DNA from: Ischnura elegans
Lineage: Eukaryota; Arthropoda; Insecta; Odonata; Coenagrionidae
Direction: 5' to 3'
Assembly: GCF_921293095.1 (NCBI RefSeq)
Contig: NC_060251.1
Location: 41,149,644 to 41,213,643 of the forward strand
DNA: 64,000 nucleotides
Below the pieces are notes generated by a model. That model ran no database searches and had not been told where the DNA came from. It saw only the letters and a list, made by a program, of their open reading frames with translations. Positions 23,090-32,776 of the stretch are shown one piece after another; positions within the stretch are counted from its first letter, which is position 1, and every line of letters begins with the position of its first letter. The translations under genes were made by a program, and so were the position numbers.

Positions 23090-23420
23090 ACGCGCCCGGG
23101 CGTGTTTTTACAAGATTTTTCGGGAAAACTGAAAGCCGCCATTTCCTCTTGAGTGTAGTCATGTTTGCACGCCGGTATCTACATCTACATAATACCCAGC
23201 GAGCCACTTCTGGGGTTTTTTTTTGGCAAGGGGTGACCAATCACTAACATGCAGCATGCAAGAGGATCGCCACCAGCACTCCACACGGTCATAGAAATAT
23301 TACTCAGACTTGCAAAATAATCCTGCGATCTAGATTACGGCGAACGTACGTACTTGCCAAATGATATCCGAGTGACTGATGGCCCATGAATGAACCACTT
23401 ACCGTGATATGTAGTATTAT
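23090..23420 (+). repeat. duplicated segment, occupied copy
   Basis: About 170 bp of unique-looking sequence (GGGCGTGTTTTTACAAG, TAGTCATGTTTGCACGCCGG, GATTACGGCG, CGTACGTACTTGCCAAAT) recurs in the same order at 25670-25830. Here it is split by a LINE fragment at 23181-23331. In the other copy the two halves are contiguous. Confidence 0.85.
23181..23331 (-). mobile_element. LINE 3' insertion with an identifiable empty site
   Basis: The minus-strand LINE 3' UTR (ACATCTACATAATACCCAG to ACGGTCATAGAAATATTACT) lies between two copies of ATCT (23177-23180 and 23328-23331). The paralogous sequence at 25741-25765 reads straight through with one ATCT, so these ~151 bp are a clean insertion with a short target duplication. 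It belongs to the subfamily with CATGCAAGAGGA and GGTCATAGAAATATT, like the copy at 38581. Confidence 0.85.
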
Positions 23421-24103
23421 GTAGATGCAGATGTACCACTATTGTTTAATTTTTATCATACAATTTATATTTATTCTGAAATTAGATATAGTTAACTGAT
23501 GAATACAATCACTGTAAACGTTTCGGTCTTTCGATAACCTGCGCTCATACAAAGCGGCCCTCGATCTCAAGAAATTGATCATCCCTGCTCTAGAATATTC
23601 CTCTCCTTGCCCATAATTACTAACAATTCCTCGTTCCTTTGCCTCTACATCCATTCCCCCTTCTACATTAACATATCTCGAATATCCCGAGTTTTTTCTC
23701 GTCCTCCTTCCGCGGTGCAGTCCATGTTTCCGCATCCAGTTTCAGTTTCCGAAGTATCTCCTTTGAATGCAGAAAGTTGCTCGTGAACACAGTTGCCTAT
23801 GTTTTGGTGAAGGGGTAAGTTTGCGAAAACAGCGTTCGGTGAAGGGTGATTGTTCATTTTAAATTCTTCAAATAACTTTCAACATCACCCTAGGGGGATG
23901 GACTAGCGAAGGACTGTCTGGAGTCGTAGGAAAGATGGGAGGAATGAAGTTAAGGGAAAGAAAATGTGTTTTGCTTGCTTGTACTAATCTCCGTAATCCA
24001 AGAAATCGTTGCGGGCGTGACTTCGTGGAATTCGTTATCGTGTGTGCATTTGATTCAATGGGCGATAATATTTTAACTTTTCTTCCTCTGCATCATTATG
24101 AAT
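23332..24103. other. no gene seen
   Basis: After the end of the duplicated segment (~23420) no gene or transposon end is supported. The left flank of the next element, TTATGAAT, is at 24096-24103. Confidence 0.4.
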
Positions 24104-24390
24104 CAGTGGCGTAACCATGGAGGTCAAAGGGGGCAAGTGCCCTCCGCCCCCAAACCAATCAATCTTAGCAGAAAAATATTAAGTTATAAAACAAATTTAT
24201 TCTTCTCCACCGATATTTTTTAGCAAAACAGCTTCTCGACGACCCTTCAATTGTGTAATTTTAAAGGCCGAAATAGCATAAAATGCGATTTCTAGAGATA
24301 AAAACGTTCAAATTTTCCCCAGAGGAGGATTCCACCCCCCTGACTCCCCGGGTCGTGCCCCCTCAACACTTCGTCCTGACTACGCCCCTG
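24104..24390 (+). mobile_element. G-run hAT-type MITE, subfamily 2
   Basis: The termini are CAGTGGCGTAACCATGG and GACTACGCCCCTG. Flanks are an exact 8-bp target duplication, TTATGAAT (24096-24103 and 24391-24398). A GGGGGCAAGTGCCC-like palindrome lies near the left end and C-rich tracts near the right. It is 287 bp and non-coding. Confidence 0.88.
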
Positions 24391-24955
24391 TTATGAATCC
24401 ATAGGACAGTACCTACTTCAGAAATTATGCTTTTTCTTAAGTGGAGCATTGCTTTTTCCAAAAAATAGGTAATATTTAAAATACATATGGAAGAAGCAAA
24501 GTTGAAATAATTTCAAACTTACGACGTTATGATCCAGCAATAGCGTAATTTTTAAGTTCACAAAAATCTAGGCTATGGATTTAGTACCCGCGGACCCTGA
24601 ATTAAAATGTGCAAATGATGAAAGTGTACATGGAAACAGAGTATGAATCAAATTTACTGCATTCATTGTATACCCACGTATAGATACATTACGAGAAAAT
24701 AAAGGTATATGTGTCACATGAAGCCATATCAACAAGAAAATGCGGCCTACAGGAATGAAAGAAGTTGGGACCACTGAATCGTGCAGTAAATTTATAATTT
24801 AATATAGATAATTAAGTAATTTAGTCCTCCCTCTCCATCAACTAATGGAATATGTAAGCGTTAATCGAACCTGCGATTTTAAGGCTAGCAAGTTCGGAAT
24901 TAGCCCCGCCGCCCCCGATAGTGGCCGCAGTAGGATGTTAGGTTGGTTTTTTACT
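24391..24955. other. no feature seen
   Basis: AT-rich, no supportable gene. Confidence 0.45.
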
Positions 24956-25204
24956 CCGTGGGCGTACCCAGTGAGGGGCAGTATGGGGGAGCTGCCCCCC
25001 TATTAGAAACAAAAATCGCAAATGTCTTTATGGAAAATAATATTTTTTCAAGCAAATAATTTTAATAACTAATAAAGAGCTGTTACAGTTTCCTTAAAAT
25101 GTTGGTTTCATTCACCTTTTCCATGCTAAAATCTTACCTATAACTTGAATAACTTGTGGGGCTTGCCCCACCACCTATTTTTGATCCTGGGTACGCCCTT
25201 TGTT
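24956..25204 (+). mobile_element. G-run hAT-type MITE, subfamily 3
   Basis: The termini are GGGCGTACCCAG (24960) and CTGGGTACGCCC (about 25188), with GAGGGGCAG and CTGCCCCCC near the left end and GGGGCTTGCCCC near the right. It is the same family as 44840-45101 and 45125-45370. The putative flanks TTTACTCC and TTTACCCT match at 6 of 8 positions. Confidence 0.75.
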
Positions 25205-25669
25205 TACCCTATCACCTAGGTGTATGTTTCGCTATGAAGTTGATTGACAGAAGGCCCCAGGGGTGTATTACAGTGTATTTATTCATCAATTTCCAACGGA
25301 TAACGCCATTTTAAAATACTGATCAAATGAAGAAAGCAACAACAACTTGAAAAATAAACAAAAAATAAATATATAGCAAATAATTACTTTAGAAAAATAA
25401 GTCTACAATAATCAAGTGATTCCAGACGAGACAAATGAGTGCATGATGATTGTGATAACATTTGATAACACAACATGCAAACATTTTGATGCATAGATTA
25501 CAATTTCCTGATTTTCGATGATGAGATGTAATACATGAATTATGACCAATTTCTGCGAACATCCCAACTTTTCTTCTCAATGAAGCTGGAGATGCATGGA
25601 AGAAATTCAAGTGCGTATCAGTAGCACTACCTGTTCCGAAAAAACGCGAGAGCCCACAGTAATATGCTT
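25205..25669. other. no feature seen
   Basis: AT-rich, no supportable gene. Confidence 0.45.
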
Positions 25670-25830
25670 GGTGGGCGTGTTTTCATAAGATTTATCGAGA
25701 AAACTGAGGACCACCGTTTCCTGGGGAGCGTAGTCATGTTTGCACGCCGGTATCTAGATTACGGCGATCGTACGTACTTGCCAAATAACATCCGATTGAG
25801 TGATAACCCATGAATGAATCACTTACTACG
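25670..25830 (+). repeat. duplicated segment, empty copy
   Basis: Paralogue of 23090-23420 without the LINE insertion. It reads CGCCGGTATCTAGATTACGG across the insertion point, with a single ATCT at 25752-25755. Differences elsewhere show that the duplication is not recent. Confidence 0.85.
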
Positions 25831-26078
25831 TTACATTTTTTTTTTCGATTACCTACTAATGTTTTTATTTTCATGGTGGCATTTTCGTTATCGACCGAGT
25901 ATATAATGGGAAAGTCCATAGAAGAGTGTGAGAGAAGTCTCATGAAAACCGTGATAAGAAGACGGAACAAATAGGCCATGTAGATACAGGCTGGGCCGGA
26001 TATTCCTATAGCCATTCTAAGCTTCAGCCTCTGAGGTTTCAGGCGAGATGGAGTGGAAACGGAACATAATGAAGAAGC

Positions 26079-26208
26079 TGGAGCAATTTCCACAAATTTT
26101 ATATTTATTTTAAGGAGCAATTTGCAGAAGCAATTTCCACCTGATGATGCTGTAAGCGAAACCGGTCGTAAAATAAATATAAATTTGTGGAAATTGCTCC
26201 TGCTTCTC
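26079..26208 (+). mobile_element. inverted-repeat element with hammerhead ribozyme core
   Basis: The inverted arms are 26079-26113 and 26169-26200 (GGAGCAATTTCCACAAATTT and its near-exact inverse). Between them lies a type I hammerhead-like core: CTGATGA (26141-26147), a short stem II of TGC/GC around TGTAA, GAAAC (26158-26162), CG, then GTC (26165-26167), where cleavage would follow the C. The 5' flank GCAATTTCCAC and the downstream GTGGAAATTGC could form stem I. Stem III is only AC/GT around CG, and ACCGGT is self-complementary. Minimal hammerheads of this kind, presumed to act as dimers, are known from Penelope-like retroelements and related repeats. No reverse transcriptase frame accompanies it. 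Confidence 0.7.
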
Positions 26209-27826
26209 CATTAAGCTTCAACCTATGGCCTCGAGATCAAGAGGAGCATACATTTAAATTGTTAGCAAAATTAAAATAACATGATTCTAAAAACAGTGAA
26301 CACTAAAGCACTTAACCGAAGACAAGGAGAAATTCTACGGAAATGGCTAATAAACAAATATAGAGATGTATCGGTTAAGATCAACGCATTTGTCTCTTCG
26401 GACCCGATCGTTTGTATATACTAGATTGATCGAAAGTATAGTTCATAGGTTCACTGAGTGCTATGGCAAATATTGACGTGACTTATGCTACTAATTTCTT
26501 TTTTGTCCTTGCATAAATTAATTAATTTACAAACTCAAATGTGGGACGTGAAAGGGCATCATAAGTGGATTAGCCTAAGGACTCTTTTAATCTAAATCCG
26601 TCCCTGGACACTGGAGCTTAAAATGCTGTAGGAGCTTTACATGCGCTTCGGAATGTAATGTAGGCATGATGGTGATACAATCCCTTCAAATACCTTTGAC
26701 GTAGCTTACAAGAAGCCATAGAGTGAGGGAAAAGGCTCCAAATTTTTTTCACTTTTCCTCAGTTCTCGCATGCATAAAAACTTGATGCCGAGCCAACAAC
26801 ACTCAAATTCACACACTCAAGGCGAATGATTTTTTCTCTGTGGATCTTTCGAACACTCAAATTGATCCACGATTTTAAATACAGCTGTGTTTAAGACGAC
26901 TTTTTAGGAAAAAGAGAAATGAGTAATATTGGTTTAACAACCAGGCATTAAAATTTATAGGCAGCTTTCTGTAATTATCGGCACCTTTACTGGGAAGTTA
27001 ATATTAATATCTATTCTAAATTGTAACCCCCACAAAAAACAATTTTAAGTTTACGTTCCTACTTTTCAAATACTATAATATTTTCAAATGGATAAATTGG
27101 TTCAGAAAGTATGCGTTGACACATTTATAATTATATATAAATTGTAACCTGCAAGCCAGCGCAAATGTATAGGTTTTGGTGCTTCGCTTTTGAATACCTA
27201 CTGTGGATGAATTTCTTTTCGGTGGACAGTCGGGTGAGAACCTTGAAAAGCCAACCTTACGATATCTAGCCCCGCAATCATTATCAAGGGACCGATAAAA
27301 ATGCCAGAGAAACTAAGAACAGTCCCTTGATGACGAATCCAGTGATAGATCTCGTAACGTCAGCTCTTGAAATAATCTCCAGACTATCTCCCTGGGGAAT
27401 CTCAGCAACGTCATGCCAAAGATGTTTTGATTCGATCCCAGTTTTCCTCACACGGCGTGTGTGGTGTATTCTTCGCTCAATTGCTGCATCAACCCTTGTA
27501 AACTCTGGCAGTTTACTACATATTATGGCAATTTTCTTACTGGTTTATTTATTTATAGTCGGCCTAGTAGTACTGGTAGTTCTAAGGTGTACCAAGTAAG
27601 GTAATGTACTTTACTTGTAGTTCTGGCAAAAATAACGACCGCCAGGTCAAAATGTCTATTATTGGATTGTTCTTTCATGTTCTTTCATGTAGATCTGGCT
27701 TCCTCAGTTGAGGAATTAACAGTGTCTGATTTGACAAAGCACACCCCCGATACGTGTGTACTTACGTATGTGTTATTGTGATATCATCTAACACAATACT
27801 ACTTTTCGAATAGTGTTAAATGGTCG
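26209..27826. other. no supportable gene
   Basis: AT-rich. A 90-codon frame at 27327-27599 ends in a hydrophobic run (MAIFLLVYLFIVGLVVLVVL), but nothing else supports it as a gene. Confidence 0.4.
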
Positions 27827-27878
27827 CGGAAATCACCCACTGTCAAACGCCCAAAATATAGCTGGCAAGGTAAAATGT
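27827..27878 (+). repeat. LINE 3' tail fragment (old)
   Basis: AAATCACCCACTGTCAAACGC followed by CCAAAATATAGCTGGCAAGG parallels the LINE 3' UTR (GATCACCCCCTGCCAAACAC, then CTCGCAGGG), with many substitutions. Confidence 0.5.
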
Positions 27879-28110
27879 GGCCCCTGCTGAAAGTGAACAA
27901 ATGGAAATGGAGTAATCTCTCACCCAGATTTATTTCTCACGGCAAAAAAATAAAAGGCGGAAATTAATCAATAAGCCACGCTAAGAGGCCATCGATTTTA
28001 TGAAAAATATAATAAAAATGAAAGCTACTTATTGCGATTTTTTATTGATCCCGGAAAACTAGCCCTCTATCCATGTTCCGCAATCTATTTCTGTATCATA
28101 TTCAACGTTA

Positions 28111-29999
28111 CACAACTGCTCGAACAGATAAAACCAGAACATGACATCAATAAGGAATGGGAAAATCTTAAGAAAGCTATTTTACAAATAGCTAATGAAG
28201 TTTTGGGCACCAGAAATAAAAAGAAACGGAAAAGAGGTTTAAAAATCTGGAACGAAGAGATAGAACAGGCCATCGAAAATAAAAACAAAGCATACAGAGA
28301 ATACCTACAGAGAGAAACAGAGGAAACGAAAGAAAAATATCACAGGGTCAGAAACCGCACGAAAGCAATAATAAGGAATGCACATATGATATCATGGGAT
28401 AGATTTATAAGTGGAGTAGAGGATGATATTCATGGTAGGCAAGAAATAGCATATAAACTGATGAAACAACTCAACAAATCAGAGAAAGATACTGCCCAAC
28501 TTAATGTTATACCGAAGGAAGAATGGATAGAACACTATAGGAGATTATGGTATGATCCAACATTAGATGATACGATCAACACTCCAGAGGAAACAATAGG
28601 AGTAGACCCTATTGATTTGAAAGAACTAGAATGTGCCCTGAATAAGACAAAAAATAGGAAAGCTGCTGGCATAGATGGAATTGAATCAGAGCTGATAAAA
28701 TATGGAGGTACATCCCTACAAATAAGAATCCTCCATCTATACAACATGTGTTGGAAAAAGCTTGAAATCCCAAAGGATTGGAATGTGGCGAAGGTTGTTT
28801 CATTGTTTAAAAAAGGAAAAAGAAATAATCCAGAGAATTACAGAGGTATAAGCCTACTAAATACTGCATACAAAATTTACAGTAGAATAATAAATACTAG
28901 ACTACAAGCTATCTCTGATACCATTTTATTAGAAGAACAGGCTGGATTTAGGAAGGGAAGATCTTGCATCGACGATGTTTTTACTTTAAAACAAATAATT
29001 CAAAAACGAAGAGAGTTCAATCTGGAAACGCATCTGGCATTCATAGATTTTGAAAAAGCATTCGATCGTGTAAATAGAGAAATGTTATGGTCAGTTATGC
29101 AGAAAAGAGGGTTTCCTAGACATCTGATAAAAGCTTCCCAGAGTCTATACAGAGACACCAGAATTGTAATTGACACAGGGAAACAGATCACCCAAGAAAT
29201 TATCATTAACCGTGGAGTTAGACAGGGTTGCAGCCTATCCCCAACCTTGTTTAATCTATACATAGATGACGTTCTAAGAATGTGGAAAGAGAATAATGTA
29301 TCACCAGGCATAGAAATAGGACCATCTCAATACTTAAATACGATGCTGTTTGCTGACGATCAGGTTATAATACAAGATAAAGAGGACAAACTCCAGATGG
29401 CAGTACACAGACTACACGAGTTGAGCAAGCTATACAACCTGAGAATTTCAAAAAACAAAACAAAGACTATGGCATTTTTAGGAAGCAACCCGATAAGAAC
29501 AAAAATTGTTATTGAGAATCAAGTCCTGGAGCAAGTGTCGCACTTCCAGTACTTAGGATGCGACATAACATATGACGAGGAAAAAGATATTATAAATAAG
29601 GTTAACACTTTCCAGAGAATATGTGGCACTATCAGAAGAACTCTAAAGAACAAAACAAGAAAAGAAACACAAATAAAATTTTACAAAGTGATGGCAGTCC
29701 CTACTGTACTCTACGGATCAGAATGTTGGGTAACAAAAAAGAAGGAATTAAGGCAGATAGAATCGTCTGAAATGAAATTTTTAAGGTCAGTTAAAGGTTG
29801 CACAATATTGGATAAAATAAGAAACACTCAAATAAGAGATGAACTGGGTGTCCAAGCAGTCACTGACAAATTAAAAGAATACAAACATAGATGGAAAGAA
29901 CATTTACTTCGAATGCCAAATGAAAGAATTCCAAAGCAAGCAATGGAATATCAACCATTTGGCAAGAGAAGTATAGGAAGACCAAGGAAAAGATGGTGA
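28111..29999 (+). pseudogene. LINE reverse transcriptase, 5'-truncated
   Basis: The open frame reads through the left flank from about 28032, but the element-derived part starts at 28111 and ends at TGA 29997-29999, about 629 residues. Order (approximate residue in the 655-residue frame): charged coiled N-terminal linker (30-200), fingers with AAGIDGIESELIKYG (~210), PENYRGISLL (~270), palm A FIDFEKAFDRVNR (~337), RQGCSLSPTLFNLYIDDVL (~396), catalytic FADD (~440), thumb, then LYGSECW (~560) and a C-terminal RMP..RIPKQA..Y.PFG.RS.GRPRKRW motif typical of RTE-like elements. The palm acidic residues are all present. The endonuclease domain is absent and there is no own start codon, so it cannot be autonomous. 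Confidence 0.9.
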
Positions 30000-30057
30000 T
30001 GTGGAGCCGGAACAGGCTTAGTAGCCTAATCCTGGAAGGAAGAAGAAGAAGAAGAAG
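28111..30057 (+). mobile_element. 5'-truncated RTE-like LINE with GAA tail and exact TSD
   Basis: The insertion is bounded by an 11-bp duplication, ATTCAACGTTA, at 28100-28110 and 30058-30068. The 3' end is a short UTR (GGAACAGGCTTAGTAGCC) followed by a tandem GAA tail, as expected for a non-LTR retrotransposon with a microsatellite tail. The 5' part (apurinic endonuclease and start) is missing, which is normal 5' truncation during target-primed reverse transcription. The long open frame suggests a fairly young insertion. The precise clade is inferred. Confidence 0.92.
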
Positions 30058-30224
30058 ATTCAACGTTATCTAATCTATATTTGATTGAGAACTACGTAAT
30101 TTTTCTGCGTAGTCTAAAAATAAGTTATCAGTCAGCAACCTTCTCAATATTAAACGTAATTATTCGTAACAATCACCACCGCAACTGAAAGCGGCTGCCT
30201 ATTTGTCGCCGATAGGGCTGTAGC

Positions 30225-30488
30225 CAGTGGCGTAACAGGGGTTTAGGGGATAGATCCCCTCCCCCAAAGCCTCAGAGAAATTAAACAAAAATATTTAAAA
30301 CTATTGAATATTTTTTACATATAATAACTGCATCTGCTTAAAGTCCAATTTTTAGTGCCAAAATGGTGTAAAATGCATTTCCTGGCTTGTCACTTTTCAA
30401 AAATTTTACCGGATTTTGCCTGGGGGGAGGGGTCGCCACCCCAGGCCAACCCACCCCCCACCAAGGCATATTCCTAGTTACGCCACTG
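30225..30488 (+). mobile_element. G-run hAT-type MITE, subfamily 2
   Basis: The termini are CAGTGGCGTAACAGGGG and TAGTTACGCCACTG. The flanks are an exact 8-bp duplication, GCTGTAGC (30217-30224 and 30489-30496). It is related to 24104-24390. C-runs and G-runs near the ends are mutually complementary. It is 264 bp and non-coding. Confidence 0.9.
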
Positions 30489-30514
30489 GCTGTAGCATTA
30501 AGTAAATCTTCGCG

Positions 30515-31183
30515 ACATTCTAGTGAGGTCTCACTTAGAATATGCTGCTAACGTATGGGACCCTTATGAAGTAGGACGGATAGCTGAAATCAATCGAGTA
30601 CACAGCAGGACGGCCAGATTTGTGATGAGTTGTTACGAAAAAAGGTGCAGCGTTTCCAGTTTGTTACACGAGTTAGGATGGGAATCTTTACAGGAGCGTA
30701 GATTGATAGAATTGTGCGTAGATAGGCTAAATTTATATAGCAAATTCGAAGACAATATTTTCTCAGACGACATTAAACATATCCTTCGTTTATCGTCGTA
30801 TTATGGTGGACGTGATCATGAGGAGAAAATAAAAAAAAAAGACTGCAAAACAGAGAGATTTAAAATGCCATTCTTTCCTCGTACTATTAAGGATAGCAAC
30901 CTTGTCTCAATTAATAGGAATAAAGGCGTCACTCGCTAGGATGACTCATTGCATGTGATTTTTTTCCATAAGTTCCAATATTGTATGTATATGCCATTGG
31001 AATTACTAACCATTGGCAAGTTTTGTCTTATGAATATGTATGTATATTTTTCTAGTATGCGTAACATTTCAATGACCGTGCGGTGTGCATGTGGCGGTCC
31101 TCTTGCATGCTGCATGTTGGTGATTGGTCACCCCCTGCCAAACATCCTAGAGGTAGCTCGCAGGGTATTATGTAGATGTAGAT
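30515..31183 (+). mobile_element. LINE 3' copy, subfamily 2, with open C-terminal frame
   Basis: The frame 30523-30939 encodes RSHLEYAANVWDPYEVG, INRVHSRTARFV, HELGWESLQERR and FFPRTIKDSNLVS, then TAG. The 3' UTR carries TGCATGTGGCGGTCCTC, CCCCTGCCAAACATCCTAG and a GTAGATGTAGATG tail ending at ~31183. It differs from the 15.9 kb and 39.9 kb copies at both protein and UTR level, defining a second subfamily shared with 38581-39375 and 49090-49510. The RT domain is missing. Confidence 0.82.
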
Positions 31184-31185
31184 GA

Positions 31186-31809
31186 ATACTTCTAACAACT
31201 TCACTTTTTTACTGCATGGGCTCCGTATCGGTACGCGTACGAACTTTCTGGAGATCGGAACTACTTCATTCGCGGAGGAGGGTGTTCAGACAGGAAATTA
31301 GAAAGCGAATAAATTATGGGATAAACTTTATTCTGGGAGTGTTGAGCAGGTTACTAATAAAATAATTTGGCATAAAAATTCTTATCAGTTTTCTAATACC
31401 ATTTTTATTTTATTCGTTATCATAAATTATACTAGCTGTTAACATTATTATACTCGTACCCTTTATTACATTATGCCAAAACTTTTTTTATTAAATCAAA
31501 CTTCGATGCTTTTGCATGAAAGAAACCTCTACGATTTATAGAGAAAATATGCCACAACAAATTTTTAGTGTTCGGCTGTAATTTTCGTTTGTTGATACAT
31601 CCTTTTGGTCCATACAGACGATGGACAGATTTATCAATGAAATACCTCCCCCATTGAAAAATGTAGGAGGTTAAAATTGATGGACATTCCTGAGGGTTAA
31701 ATTTTGAAATTTTGATTTCCTCAGGCGATATTTGGTGGAGTTTGCTTAACATTTTTCATAAATGAGAGCGAAAACTTTTTTATTCCTTTTTTATTCCGCG
31801 TAAAAAAAA
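31186..31809. other. no gene seen
   Basis: AT-rich. The minus-strand frame at 31471-31752 (93 codons) has no recognisable domain and is not called. Confidence 0.4.
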
Positions 31810-32246
31810 ACCTTTTAGATAAATTCAAGAGCAGTATCTTTTCTGACGAAGTTAACCATATCTTACGGACGCCAACATACTACGGAAGATCAGATCATAT
31901 AAATAAAATAAGTGAGATAGATTGTAGAACAGACAGATTCCGAATGTCATTTTTTTCCACGATCAATAAGAGATTATAACGGCAGCAAAGAACTCGTAAA
32001 TAGATTGCATGACTTGTAGTGTAGCCTACTAACCTATGTAATAAATAATGCATGTTTCTTAATTCAATTATTATTTCTAACAGCATATAGTAGTATAGTT
32101 TGTTAGTATACGGGACGTTTTTTGGACGGTGTGGTGTGCATGTGGGATTCCAAATGCATGCTGCATGCTGGTGATTGATCATCCCCTGCCAAACACCCTA
32201 GAGGTGGCTCGCAGGGTATTATGTAATTGTAGATAGATGTAGAAAT
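31810..32246 (+). mobile_element. 5'-truncated LINE 3' copy, subfamily 1
   Basis: Homology starts abruptly at CCTTTTAGATAAATTCAAG, preceded by an A-run, and continues through GGACGCCAACATACTACGG, a frame-shifted FFPRSIRDYN segment (an extra T in a T-run) and the complete 3' UTR to a decayed GTAGATAGATGTAGA tail. The 5' start coincides within a base or two with the right edge of the internal deletion in the 39.9 kb element. Confidence 0.82.
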
Positions 32247-32488
32247 GTATTTGCGACCGGCTTAGACTTGTTAGGTCATCCTCGGCGACTACTGAATTCT
32301 CACACATTAGCAGCCACAAAAAGTGGGTGCCGTAAGGAATGGTGATGCATCGGTGGGTCGTAATGCAAGGGGTGAATGAGTTAGGTGGTTTGGTGGACAA
32401 GTGACTGATGTGAAGATAACCTAATAGATGTATAAACTCACTACCCTGTTATCCTAAACATGTTAGCTAAATATATAACACTGTTATC

Positions 32489-32540
32489 AACATCTGCATG
32501 TTACCCTGCAAACCAACTACAGAGGTGCTTGGCAGGGGGA
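32489..32540 (-). repeat. LINE 3' tail fragment (old)
   Basis: CATCTGCATGTTACCCTGC, AACCAACTACAGAGGTGCTT and GGCAGGGGG parallel the minus-strand LINE end CATCTACATAATACCCTGCG. Confidence 0.55.
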
Positions 32541-32604
32541 AAATTTTGAAAAGCTAAAAGAATGCTTCTTATATGTTTGATCTGAGGTGTCCGCGGCGTT
32601 TCTT

Positions 32605-32776
32605 CATTTTAGTCTCGGCTTCCGAGCGTTCCTCCGCGTTGAGTTGTCCATCTGATAACGACAGTGTCTCCAGCCACACTGCTGGCCTGGCCTGAAGACG
32701 CCATCAGGATGGCTGGAGATCTGTCGTCACCTATGGGCAATTCAACGCGGAGGTACGCCCGGAAGCCGAGACTCAT
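32605..32776. mobile_element. inverted-repeat element with degenerate hammerhead-like core
   Basis: Arms of ~50 bp, AGTCTCGGCTTCCG...TTGTCCATC on the left (about 32611-32664) and their inverse on the right (about 32723-32774, ending GGAAGCCGAGACT). In the centre the plus strand reads CTGAAGA (fits CTGANGA), a clean stem GCCAT-CAGG-ATGGC, then GGAGATCTGTCG where a hammerhead would have GAAAC and GTC. The minus strand has the parallel GGCTGGAGACACTGTCG. The GAAA to GAGA change would be expected to abolish cleavage. The architecture matches the 26.1 kb element. Confidence 0.5.

Noticed and set aside
22792-23152. Overlapping open frames on both strands (79-116 codons)
   Set aside because: Frames on opposite strands are open together because the patch is GC-rich; translations are low-complexity Pro/Ser/Arg/Thr without a motif. 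Kept only as a GC-rich patch.
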